NCBI RefSeq assembly: GCF_020410765.1
Contig: NZ_CP084541.1
Span: forward strand, 5,351,001-5,415,000
Length of the DNA stretch: 64,000 nt
Origin: Streptomyces marincola
GTDB lineage: Bacteria; Actinomycetota; Actinomycetes; Streptomycetales; Streptomycetaceae
Direction of reading: 5' to 3'
Below are positions 17,651 through 26,400 of the stretch, piece by piece; within the stretch, counting starts at the first letter, position 1, and every line of letters starts with the position of its first letter. Position numbers and translations under genes: made by a program. The notes under the pieces were generated by a model. That model did not search any database and had not been told where the DNA came from. It was given only the letters and a program-made list of their open reading frames with translations.

Positions 17651-18754
17651 GTGGACGTACAGCAGAAACTTGACGAGATCGTCGCGGCGATCCGCGGTGC
17701 CAAGAGCATGCCGATGTCGGCGTCCTGCGTGATCAACAGGTCGGAGCTGCTCGGCAGGCTGGAAGAGGTGCGCCGGGCGCTGCCCGACTCGATCGCCGAG
17801 GCGCGCGAGGTGCTGGGCGGGCGCGAGCAGGTCGTCGCCGAGGCCAGGCAGGAGGCGCGCCGCATCGTCGAGGCGGCGCACGCCGAACGCGGTTCCCTCG
17901 TCGACGGCACGGAGATCGTCCAGCGTGCCCAGGACGAGGCGTCCCGCATCCTGGCCGCCGCCCGCCAGGAGGCCGAGGAGGTCAAGGCCGAGGCGGACGA
18001 CTACGTGGACAGCAAGCTGGCCAACTTCGAGGTCGTCCTCGGCAAGACGATCGGCTCGGTCGACCGCGGCAGGACCAAGCTGCTCGGCCCCGAGCGGGGC
18101 GAGCCGCAAGAACTGCTCGCGCAGGCGGACGCCTACGTGGAGGCGCAGTTCGGCGCCATCGAGGCGGTGCTCACCAAGACGCTCGAAGCGGTCGGCCGGG
18201 GCCGGCAGAAGCTGACCGGCCACCGCCCCATCGACGAGCTGGCCGAACACGTCGCCGCCCAGGAGGCCCGCGACGCGGGCGAGGGCACGGGTCCTGGCGA
18301 GGGCTACTTCGACCCGCGGGCCGAGCAGGACACCTACGACTACCTCGGCGTTCCCCAGCCGCGGTCCGTTCCCCAGCCGCCTCCGCCGCCCCAGGCACCC
18401 CAGGCGCCGGCCCCGGCGATCGCGGCGGCCGATCCGGCCGCGAACGGCTGGGCCGCGAGCCCGCCGTCCTACGCCCCCGGGGCGCAGGACGGGACCCAGG
18501 GCGCGTACGACGCGCAGGCGGGGTACGCGGAGACGGCCTACGGCGCGGCCGGCTACGCGTCCGGCGGGTACGGGGCGCAGGACGGCTACGGGCCCGACGG
18601 CTACGGCACCGCGCAGCCCGGCTACGCGGCGGACCCGCGGGCGCAGCAGGGGTACGGCCACCAGGCGCCCGGCACGCTGGAGGAGACCAGCCTGTTCGAC
18701 ACGGGCATGATCGACGCGGAGCACCTGCGCCGCTACCAGCAGGGTCACTCCTGA
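17651..18754 (+). CDS. DivIVA-like coiled-coil protein with Gly/Tyr/Gln-rich tail
   Basis: 367 aa. Residues about 1-205 are a long charged coiled coil (EVRRALPDSIAEAREVLGGR; ARQEARRIVEAAHAERGSLV; DEASRILAAARQEAEEVKAE) of the type annotated as 'cell division initiation protein' or F0-b-like. From about residue 235 the chain is Pro/Ala-rich and then a low-complexity Gly/Tyr/Gln repeat region (GGYGAQDGYGPDGYG). It resembles cytoskeletal scaffolds of polar growth, but the function is not established. Leaderless start. A separate promoter for the next operon lies just after its stop. Confidence 0.85.
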   Translation: MDVQQKLDEIVAAIRGAKSMPMSASCVINRSELLGRLEEVRRALPDSIAEAREVLGGREQVVAEARQEARRIVEAAHAERGSLVDGTEIVQRAQDEASRILAAARQEAEEVKAEADDYVDSKLANFEVVLGKTIGSVDRGRTKLLGPERGEPQELLAQADAYVEAQFGAIEAVLTKTLEAVGRGRQKLTGHRPIDELAEHVAAQEARDAGEGTGPGEGYFDPRAEQDTYDYLGVPQPRSVPQPPPPPQAPQAPAPAIAAADPAANGWAASPPSYAPGAQDGTQGAYDAQAGYAETAYGAAGYASGGYGAQDGYGPDGYGTAQPGYAADPRAQQGYGHQAPGTLEETSLFDTGMIDAEHLRRYQQGHS

Positions 18755-18763
18755 CCGCCGGAA

Positions 18764-18793
18764 TTGGGTGCCCGGCGGGCCGTGAAGTATGCT
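18764..18793 (+). promoter_or_regulatory. Promoter of the DUF177-rpmF-rnc-mutM operon
   Basis: TTGGGT (18764-18769), 18 bases, TATGCT (18788-18793), 97 bases before the first start codon. One of the clearest -35/-10 pairs in the window. Confidence 0.65.
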
Positions 18794-18890
18794 GGCCCTT
18801 CGGTCGCCCCACCTGTCGTGGTCGCGGCTGCCCGCCCGCCCCTCGTCGAGGGCCGTCGTGCGCGGCTTCATCGCAGCAGGCCCAGCCATC

Positions 18891-19556
18891 GTGAGAAAGC
18901 AGACCGCCCTGAACGCCCCGTTGGATCGCCGAGCCCCTCTCGTGTTCGACACACGTGAGCTGGGGCGTCGTCCCGGTGCGCTCAAACGGCTCGCACGCAC
19001 GGTGGAGGCCCCTGACGACTTCGGTACGGACGTCATCGGCGTGCGCCGGGGTGCCGAGCTGCACGTGGAGCTGCGCATGGAGTCCGTCATGGAGGGGGTG
19101 CTGGTCACCGGTACCGTGCACGCCCCGCTGACGGGGGAGTGCGTAAGGTGTCTTGAGCCGCTGGCCCGTGAGGCGTCGGCGGACTTCCAGGAGATGTTCT
19201 CCTACCCCGACTCCGAGAGTTCGCTCCGTCGCCCGGCGGAGCCGGACGAGGAGGAGGGCGACGAGGAAACGCTGTTCCTTCAGGGCGACTTGTTCGACCT
19301 TGAACCCGTGCTGCGGGACGCGGTGGTGCTGTCACTGCCCCTACAGCCGGTCTGCCGGGAGGACTGCCCGGGTCTGTGCCCCGATTGCGGGACACCGCTC
19401 GCGCAGGACCCCGACCACGGGCACGAGGAGCCGGTCGACATCCGTTGGGCGGCCCTTCAGGAGTTCGCCGGGCGTGCGCGTTCCGACGAGTCCGCCGGGC
19501 AAGACAAGCAAGAGAAGCCACCTCGCGGCAGCGAGGACGATCCACAGGAGAAGTAG
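18891..19556 (+). CDS. YceD/DUF177 family protein
   Basis: 221-aa homolog of YceD, which accompanies rpmF in most bacteria and is implicated in 23S rRNA handling. Motifs: LVFDTRELGRRPGALKRL at the N-terminus, GECVRCLEPL, and a second cysteine group CREDCPGLCPDCG that suggests a zinc site. The C-terminus is acidic/Lys-rich. GTG 18891 is chosen over an in-frame ATG 102 bases upstream that overlaps the -10 box. rpmF begins 2 bases after the stop. Confidence 0.88.
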   Translation: MRKQTALNAPLDRRAPLVFDTRELGRRPGALKRLARTVEAPDDFGTDVIGVRRGAELHVELRMESVMEGVLVTGTVHAPLTGECVRCLEPLAREASADFQEMFSYPDSESSLRRPAEPDEEEGDEETLFLQGDLFDLEPVLRDAVVLSLPLQPVCREDCPGLCPDCGTPLAQDPDHGHEEPVDIRWAALQEFAGRARSDESAGQDKQEKPPRGSEDDPQEK

Positions 19557-19558
19557 CC

Positions 19559-19732
19559 GTGGCTGTTCCGAAGCGGAAGATGTCGCGCAGCAACACGCGC
19601 CACCGCCGGTCGCAGTGGAAGGCTGCGGTCCCCACTCTGGTGCGTTGCGAGCGCTGCCAGGAACCGAGGTTGCAGCACACCGCGTGCGGCAACTGCGGCA
19701 CGTACAACCGCCGCCAGGTCCTCGAGGTCTGA
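19559..19732 (+). CDS. rpmF: 50S ribosomal protein L32 (zinc-binding form)
   Basis: 57 aa. Begins VAVPKRKMSRSNTRHRRSQW, the diagnostic L32 N-terminus, followed by the zinc ribbon CERC...CGNCGTYNRR. GTG start two bases after the upstream stop, with ACAGGAGAAG as ribosome-binding site, so translation is coupled to the YceD gene. rnc follows 7 bases later. Confidence 0.97.
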   Translation: MAVPKRKMSRSNTRHRRSQWKAAVPTLVRCERCQEPRLQHTACGNCGTYNRRQVLEV

Positions 19733-19739
19733 TCGGCGG

Positions 19740-20525
19740 GTGACAGGCTCCATGTCACACGCCAGGAGGTCGCAACCCCAGGCGTCGGTGGACACGGCCT
19801 CGTCCCTCGCGATTCTGGAAGGGCGGCTCGGCTACCGGCTTGAGCCCGCCCTTCTGGTGCGTGCGCTGACCCACCGCAGCTATGCCTACGAGAACGGTGG
19901 CCTGCCCACCAACGAGCGGCTTGAGTTCCTCGGGGACTCCGTCCTCGGGCTGGTCGTCACCGACACGCTCTACCGCAGGCATCCGGACCTCGCCGAGGGG
20001 CAGCTCGCCAAGCTGCGCGCCGCGGTCGTCCAGGCCCGGGCCCTCGCGGAGGTGGCGCGCGGTCTCGATCTCGGCGCCTTCGTCCGGCTCGGGCGGGGCG
20101 AGGAGGGCACCGGCGGACGGAACAAGGCGTCGATCCTCGCCGACACACTGGAGGCGGTGATCGGCGCGGTCTACCTCGACCAGGGGCTCTCCGCGGCCGA
20201 CGAACTGGTGCACCGGTTGTTCGACCCGGTCATCGAGCGCTCCTCGAACCTCGGCGCGGGTCTGGACTGGAAGACGAGTCTCCAGGAACTGAGCGCGGCC
20301 GAGAGCCTCGGCGTGCCCGAGTACGTGATCACGGAGACCGGCCCGGACCACGAAAAGATCTTCACCGCTGCGGCCCGTGTGGGTGGCGAGACCTACGGCA
20401 CCGGCACTGGCCGCAGCAAGAAGGAAGCCGAGCAGCAGGCGGCCGAGACCGCCTGGCGCGCCATCCGGGCGGCGATCGACGGCGAGCAGGGGCACGCGGC
20501 GGCGGACGGGGCGCCCGTTGCCTGA
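19740..20525 (+). CDS. rnc: Ribonuclease III
   Basis: Double-strand-specific endoribonuclease for rRNA and mRNA processing; the S. coelicolor ortholog is AbsB, a global regulator of antibiotic production. 261 aa. The catalytic signature is NERLEFLGDSVLGLVV, with the second acidic site EAVIGAVYLDQG; a C-terminal dsRNA-binding domain starts near DWKTSLQEL and ends KKEAEQQAAETAW. GTG 19740 is 7 bases after rpmF; ATG 19752 is an alternative. It overlaps the mutM start by 8 bases. Confidence 0.96.
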   Translation: MTGSMSHARRSQPQASVDTASSLAILEGRLGYRLEPALLVRALTHRSYAYENGGLPTNERLEFLGDSVLGLVVTDTLYRRHPDLAEGQLAKLRAAVVQARALAEVARGLDLGAFVRLGRGEEGTGGRNKASILADTLEAVIGAVYLDQGLSAADELVHRLFDPVIERSSNLGAGLDWKTSLQELSAAESLGVPEYVITETGPDHEKIFTAAARVGGETYGTGTGRSKKEAEQQAAETAWRAIRAAIDGEQGHAAADGAPVA

Positions 20526-21390
20526 GCTGCCGGAGGTCGAGGTCGTCAGGCGCGGCCTCGCCCGCTGGGTCGGCGGCCGCACCGTCGAGGCCGCCGAGGT
20601 GCTGCATCCGCGGGCGGTCCGCCGGCATTTGGCCGGCGCCGAGGACTTCGCCGACCGCATGCGGGGCATGGCGGTGACCGACGTGCGCCGTCGCGGCAAG
20701 TACCTGTGGCTGCCGTTCGAGAACGGTGTCGCCCTGCTCGCGCACCTGGGCATGAGCGGGCAGCTGCTCGTCCACCAGGAGCGCGCCCCGGACGAGAAGC
20801 ACCTGCGCGTGCGCGTCACGTTCACCGATCTCGCGCGCGGCGAGCTGCGGTTCGTCGACCAGCGCACCTTCGGCGGGCTTTCGCTGCACCCCCTGACCGA
20901 GGCAGGCGTTCCCGACGTCATCGGCCACATCGCGCGCGACCCGCTGGACGAGGAGTTCGACGAGGACGCCTTCCACGCGGCGCTGCGCCGTCGCAGGACC
21001 ACACTCAAGCGCGCCCTGCTCGACCAGTCGCTCATCAGCGGAGTGGGCAACATCTACGCCGACGAGGCCCTGTGGCGGGCCGGGCTGCACTACGACCGCC
21101 CGACCGCGTCCCTCAGCCGCCGCGGCACCGCGGAGCTGGTGCGGCACGTCCGCGACGTGATGACCGCGGCGCTCGCCGTGGGCGGCACCAGCTTCGACAG
21201 CCTGTACGTCAACGTGAACGGGCAGTCGGGCTACTTCTCACGATCGCTCGATGTCTACGGGCGCGAGGGCGAGCCGTGCCGCAGGTGCGGTGGTCCCGTG
21301 CGCCGCCGCCCGTGGATGAACCGGTCGAGCTACTTCTGCCCGCGCTGCCAGCGCGCGCCGCGGACCGGCGCGGGCGCCGCGAGGGCCTGA
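20518..21390 (+). CDS. mutM: Formamidopyrimidine-DNA glycosylase
   Basis: Base-excision repair enzyme removing 8-oxoguanine and Fapy lesions. 290 aa. The catalytic N-terminal proline must be exposed after Met removal, so the chain must begin MPELPEVE; the codon before Pro is TTG at 20518, which fixes a TTG start inside the rnc stop region (8-base overlap). Other motifs: KYLWLPFENG, GVGNIYADEALWRAG and the C-terminal zinc finger CRRCGG...CPRCQ. Last gene of the operon. Confidence 0.96.
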   Translation: MPELPEVEVVRRGLARWVGGRTVEAAEVLHPRAVRRHLAGAEDFADRMRGMAVTDVRRRGKYLWLPFENGVALLAHLGMSGQLLVHQERAPDEKHLRVRVTFTDLARGELRFVDQRTFGGLSLHPLTEAGVPDVIGHIARDPLDEEFDEDAFHAALRRRRTTLKRALLDQSLISGVGNIYADEALWRAGLHYDRPTASLSRRGTAELVRHVRDVMTAALAVGGTSFDSLYVNVNGQSGYFSRSLDVYGREGEPCRRCGGPVRRRPWMNRSSYFCPRCQRAPRTGAGAARA

Positions 21391-21392
21391 GG

Positions 21393-21413
21393 CCGCCGGT
21401 CCGGCCGCGGCGG
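21393..21413. terminator. Weak stem-loop between convergent mutM and the CAP gene
   Basis: CCGCCG/CGGCGG with a 9-base loop in a 30-bp gap. Only 6 bp, so a tentative call. Confidence 0.3.
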
Positions 21414-21420
21414 GCCCGGG

Positions 21421-22257
21421 TCAGAAGCCGAAGTTCTGGGTCCACCAGGGGCCGCCGTCCGCGTGGTGCACGCCGACGCCCAGGGTGGTGAAGTCGCAGT
21501 TCAGAATGTTGGCGCGGTGTCCCTCGCTGGACATCCAGCCGGCCATGACGGAAGCGGCGTCCTGCTGGCCGCGGGCTATGTTCTCGCCGCCGAGGTGGTC
21601 GACGCCCGCGGCGGCGGCCCGGTCCCAGGGGGTCGCGCCGTCGGGGTCGGTGTGGCCGAAGTAGCCCCGTTCCGCCATGTCGCGGCTGTGCGCCGCGGCG
21701 AGGGCGCCGAGCGCGGGATCGAGTGCGAGCGGTTGGCAGCCGGCCCGCGCCCTCTCCTCGTTCACGAGCGCGAGCACCGCCTCGGCCTCGGTGCCGCCCG
21801 GGTCCTGGCTCGGCTCGTGGTCCTCGCTCGGCGGCGGTGGCGCCGTGGTGGGTTCGGGAGCCGGGGGCGCGGGCGGCGGCTCCTCCTCCGGCGTCCCGCC
21901 GGCCGGGGGGCCGGAGGAGGGGGCGGGGGAGGGCTCGGGCGCCGGCGGGGCGGCGGACTCCTCCTCCGACTCCTCGTCCTTCGGCTCCGCGGTCTCCTCG
22001 GCGCTCTCCTCCTCGGTGGCGGTCTCGGGAGTCGCGCTTCCGGGGGTCCGTTCCGGCTTCTGCCCGGGCGGGGTGGGGCGGGCCGCGCCGGCCTCCTGGT
22101 CCTGGGCCCGCACGTCGTCGGTCCCCGACCCGCTCAGGCTGTCCCCGATGCCGGGCAGCAGGCCCGTTCCGACGGCCACCGCGCCCACGGTCAGCGCCGC
22201 GGAGGCGCCGATCAGACCGGTGCGCGCGTGGCCGCGGCGGCGGCGATGGCGTCCCAT
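21421..22257 (-). CDS. Secreted CAP-domain (SCP/PR-1-like) protein
   Basis: 278 aa. A basic N-terminus (MGRHRRRRGHAR) precedes a hydrophobic signal-anchor (GLIGASAALTVGAVAVGTGL). Residues about 45-150 are a low-complexity Pro/Glu/Ala linker. The C-terminal 120 residues are a CAP domain with ALVNEERARAGCQPLALDP, AAAHSRDMAERGYFGHTDPD, GENIARG and GHRANILNCDFTTLGVGV. CAP proteins outside the cell are often putative metallo- or lipid-binding enzymes; the activity here is unknown. Convergent with mutM, divergent from acylphosphatase. Confidence 0.9.
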   Translation of the reverse strand: MGRHRRRRGHARTGLIGASAALTVGAVAVGTGLLPGIGDSLSGSGTDDVRAQDQEAGAARPTPPGQKPERTPGSATPETATEEESAEETAEPKDEESEEESAAPPAPEPSPAPSSGPPAGGTPEEEPPPAPPAPEPTTAPPPPSEDHEPSQDPGGTEAEAVLALVNEERARAGCQPLALDPALGALAAAHSRDMAERGYFGHTDPDGATPWDRAAAAGVDHLGGENIARGQQDAASVMAGWMSSEGHRANILNCDFTTLGVGVHHADGGPWWTQNFGF

Positions 22258-22377
22258 CAGGCAGCACCGTCCTCGTCCACTCGAAGATCACAAAATCACC
22301 CGAACGGGTGGTTGTTCACCGCGTGACCTTACGGCATCGAGGCCCGGGCACCAGGGCTCCCGAGCGTGCGCGGGGGA

Positions 22378-22383
22378 TAGCGT
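22378..22383 (+). promoter_or_regulatory. -10 box TAGCGT of leaderless acylphosphatase mRNA
   Basis: TAGCGT, 7 bases, then ATG 22391. No Shine-Dalgarno sequence in between; the -35 is weak. Confidence 0.5.
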
Positions 22384-22390
22384 GCGTCAC

Positions 22391-22711
22391 ATGTGTCCCT
22401 CACCACCGCACGCACCGCCCCCGGCCGACAGCGCCGTCCCCGTCCGGATGACCGCGTGGGTGCGCGGCCATGTGCAGGGCGTCGGCTTCCGCTGGCACAC
22501 GAGGGCCAGGGCGCTGGCCATCGGTGAGCTGCGGGGTTTCGCGCTCAACACCGCCGACGGGCGGGTCCAGGTCGTGGCGGAGGGCCCGGGGGAGCGGTGC
22601 CTGTCGCTGCTGCGGTGGCTCCGGGAGGGCGACACGCCCGGACGCGTCGAGGGCGTCACCGAGATATGGGACACACCCAGGGGCGGATACGAAGGGTTCG
22701 CGATCCGCTGA
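22391..22711 (+). CDS. acyP: Acylphosphatase
   Basis: Hydrolyses the carboxyl-phosphate bond of acyl phosphates. 106 aa. The catalytic Arg is in GHVQGVGFRWHTRARA and the catalytic Asn in GFALNTADGRVQVVAEG; the C-terminus ends YEGFAIR, typical for the family. ATG 22391 fits a leaderless message; an internal ATG at 22448 (MTAWVRG) would give the minimal domain. The extra N-terminal 19 residues are Pro-rich and probably unstructured. Confidence 0.93.
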   Translation: MCPSPPHAPPPADSAVPVRMTAWVRGHVQGVGFRWHTRARALAIGELRGFALNTADGRVQVVAEGPGERCLSLLRWLREGDTPGRVEGVTEIWDTPRGGYEGFAIR

Positions 22712-23047
22712 CACCCGCCTTTCGCCGACGGCGGGAAAGGGCCGACGAACGCTTGCCATCCCCGCTCCGACGTGCAAAGCTGCGGCAATCACCCCCACCG
22801 CGCGGGCGTTGATCCACCGCCGGACGGACGCCGCGGTCCCCGCGCGAGCGGCCCAGGAGCCGCCATGGCACTCGGGGGATACGCGGTGTGATCGTGTTGA
22901 CCGTCCCACTTTTTGGTGAGACGCTGAAAGTCCCGCGCATCTCCGCCGTATGGCCGTCGCATACAGGCCGAAGCGGATGTCGCGGATTCAATCCCTCACG
23001 ACCCACCACGGCTTCGGTCGGTCACTCAGTGTGGAGGACCATCCATC
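22712..23047 (+). other. 336-bp intergenic region before the 68-aa gene
   Basis: No gene recognised. It holds a -35-like TTGACC at 22897-22902 next to a T5 run, in locally lower GC, with a plausible but poor -10 (GACGCT) 17 bases on. A promoter for the downstream small gene and smc is likely but not pinned down. Confidence 0.4.
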
Positions 23048-23254
23048 ATGGCAAAGGCGCTTCTCGGTTACGTCGGCGGCTCCGACCCCCGAGTCCTCGC
23101 CGAGATGCGACGGCTTCAGCAGCGCGTACAGGACCTGGAAACCCAGCTGCTCCGGGTCCAGGCGGAGAACGACGCGCTCGCCGCCGCCGCTCGTCACGGC
23201 GACTCGGTGCTCGACGGCATCGACGTCTCCAAGGCAGAGCCCGCCCTCACCTGA
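23048..23254 (+). CDS. Small coiled-coil protein upstream of smc
   Basis: 68 aa: MAKALLGYVGGSDPRVLAEM, then a heptad-like coiled coil (RRLQQRVQDLETQLLRVQAE) and a short acidic end. The 12-base upstream sequence GTGGAGGACC provides a ribosome-binding site. It lies 183 bases before smc on the same strand, an arrangement I recall from other streptomycetes. Function unknown; a structural or chromosome-related role is only suggested by its neighbour. Confidence 0.78.
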   Translation: MAKALLGYVGGSDPRVLAEMRRLQQRVQDLETQLLRVQAENDALAAAARHGDSVLDGIDVSKAEPALT

Positions 23255-23437
23255 CCTCGACGACGAGGACAGAGTCGGAGGGCTCCCGCTCGCGGGAGTC
23301 AATGCGAGGGACGCTTCGGCGTCCCTTCGTCATGTCCGGGCCCATACCACCCCCGCGTTGCTTACCCACTGATCTGCCCTGCATTCCCCGCGTCGAAACG
23401 GCGAATAGCCGAGGAGCGCCGGGTAAAGTCGCACGGC

Positions 23438-26400
23438 GTGCACCTCAAGAGCCTGACCCTGCGCGGGTTCAAGTCCTTCGCATCGGCCACGACACTGCGC
23501 TTCGAGCCCGGCATCACCTGCGTGGTCGGTCCGAACGGCTCGGGCAAATCCAATGTGGTGGACGCGCTTTCCTGGGTGATGGGGGAGCAGGGGGCCAAGT
23601 CGCTGCGCGGCGGCAAGATGGAGGACGTCATTTTCGCCGGGACCACGGGGCGCCCGCCCCTGGGCCGCGCCGAGGTGTCGCTGACCATTGACAATGCCGA
23701 CGGCGCGCTGCCGATCGACTACACCGAGGTCACCATTACGCGGACCATGTTCCGCAACGGCGGCAGCGAATACCAGATCAACGGAAACACCTGCCGCCTT
23801 CTCGATGTGCAGGACCTGCTCTCGGACTCCGGCATCGGCCGCGAGATGCACGTGATCGTCGGGCAGGGCCAGCTCGATTCGGTGCTGCACGCCGACCCCA
23901 CCGGCCGCCGTGCGTTCATCGAGGAGGCGGCCGGCGTCCTCAAGCACCGCAAGCGCAAGGAGAAGGCGCTGCGGAAGCTCGACGCCATGCAGGCCAACCT
24001 GGCCCGGGTCCAGGACCTCACCGACGAGTTGAGGCGCCAGCTGAAACCGCTCGGCCGGCAGGCCGCGGTCGCGAGGAGGGCCGCCGTCATCCAGGCCGAC
24101 CTCCGGGACGCCAGGCTGCGGCTGCTCGCGGACGACCTGGTCACCCAGCGCGCCGCGCTGCGCGCCGAGATCGCGGACGAGGCGGCCCTCAAGGAGCGCA
24201 AGGAAGCGGCCGAGGCGCGGCTGCGGGAGGCCGCGCGCCGGGAGTCGGAGCTGGAGCAGGAGGTCAGGACGCTCGTCCCGCGCGTGGAGCGGGCCCAGGC
24301 GACCTGGTACGAGCTCTCGCAACTGGCGGAACGGGTGCGCGGCACGGTGAGCCTGGCCGACGCGAGGGTCACCAGCTCCCGCGCCCAGGTGCCCGAGGAG
24401 CGCCGCGGCCGGGACCCGGAGGACATGGAACGCGAGGCCGCCCGAATCCGCGAGCAGGAGGCGGAGCTGACGGCGGCGCTCGACGCGGCCGGCCGCGCGC
24501 TCGACGACACGGTCGAGCACCGGGCGGAACTCGAACGCCGGCTGGCCGACGAGGAGCGGCGCCTCAAGGACGTCGCGCGCGCCATCGCCGACCGCAGGGA
24601 GGGCCTGGCCCGGCTGACCGGCCAGGCCAACGCCGCCCGCGGCAAGGCGGCATCCGCCCGCGCCGAGATCGAACGCCTCACCGCCGCCCGGGACGAGGCC
24701 CTGGCGCGGGCCTCGGCCGCGCAGGAGGAGTACGAGGCGCTGCGCGCCGAGGTCGAGGGCCTCGGCGCGGGGGACACCGAACTGGCGCGGGCGCACGAAG
24801 CGGCCGGGCGCGAGCTGGCCGAGGCCGACACCGCGCTCTCCGAGGCGCGCGAGGCCGTCACCGCGACCGAGCGGGAGCGGGCCGCGCTCTCCGCGCGCCA
24901 CGAGGCGCTCGCCCTGGGGCTGCGGCGCAAGGACGGCACCGGCGCGCTGCTCGCGGCGGCCGACCGGGTCGCTGGGCTGCTCGGCCCCGCCGCCGAACTC
25001 CTGAGCGTGACTCCCGGTTACGAGGTGCCCGTCGCCGCCGCGCTCGGCGCGGCGGCGGACGCGGTCGCCGTCGAGGGCACGGCCGCGGCGGCCGAGGCGC
25101 TGGCCATGCTGCGCAAGGACGACGCGGGCCGCGCCGCGCTGCTGGTCGGCGGCGCGCCCGAGGCCGGTGGGCAGGGCCGGGCACTGCCCACCGACCCCGC
25201 GCGGCCCGCCGCCGCCGACCTGGTGAGCGGCCCCGAGAGTCTGCTGCCGGCCGTGCGCCGCCTTCTGCGCGACACCGTGGTGGTCGGCACCCTTGAGGAC
25301 GCGCGCGAGCTGGTCGCACGCCACCCCGGGCTGACGGCGGTCACCGCGGAGGGCGACCTGCTGTCCGCCCACCTGGCCCAGGGCGGATCGGCGGGCGCCC
25401 CCAGCCTGCTTGAGGTCCAGGCGTCCGTCGACGAGGCGGCGGCCGGTCTCGCCCGCCTGGAGCGGCGGGCCGTCGAACTCACCGCGGCCCGGGAGCGGGC
25501 CGCGGAGCGCCGCGCGGCGTGCGCGGCGGCGGTGGAGGAGCTGGCGCGACGGCGCAGCGCGGCGGAGCGGGCCAGGGCCGAGGTGGCCCAGGACCTGGGC
25601 CGGCTCTCCGGGCAGGCCAAAGGCGCGGCGGGCGAGGCGGAACGCGCCGGCGCCGCCGTCGAACGGGCGGGTGACGAGCTGGCGCGGGCGCAGGAGCGGG
25701 CCGAGGAGCTGGCCGAACGGCTCGCCGTCGCCGAGGAGGCGGCCGACGGGGACGAGGAGCCGGACACCACGGTCAGGGACCGGCTGGCCGCCGACGGCGC
25801 GAACGCGCGGCAGACCGAGATGGAGGCCCGCCTCCAGGTCCGCACCCACGAGGAGCGGGTCAAGGGCCTGGCCGGCCGGGCCGACGCGCTGGACCGGGCG
25901 GCGCGCGCGGAGCGCGAGGCGCGGGCGCGTGCCGAGCGGCGGCGGGCGCGGATGCGGCACGAGGGAGAGGTGGCCGCCGCGGTGGCCACGGGGGCACGGC
26001 AGCTGCTGGCCCACGTCGAGGTGTCGCTCGCGCGCGCGGTCGCGGAGCGGGAGGCCGCCGAGCGGGCCAGGGCGGAACGGGAAACGGCCCTGACGGCGGA
26101 ACGGAACGCCGGCCGCGGCCTGAAGGAGGAGCTGGACAAGCTCACTGACTCGGTGCACCGGGGCGAGGTGCTCGGGGCGGAGAAGCGGCTGCGGATCGAG
26201 CAACTGGAGACGCGCGCCCTGGAGGAACTGGGCGTGGAGCCGGAGGTGCTGGTCCGCGAGTACGGTCCCGACCAGCCCGTTCCGCCGTCGCCCTCGGTGG
26301 CGGGCGAGGAGGGCGCGGCCGGCGACGGCGCGCCGGAGGAGCCCGGTCCCTTCGTGCGGGCGGAGCAGGAGAAGCGGCTGCGCGCGGCCGAGCGCGCGTA

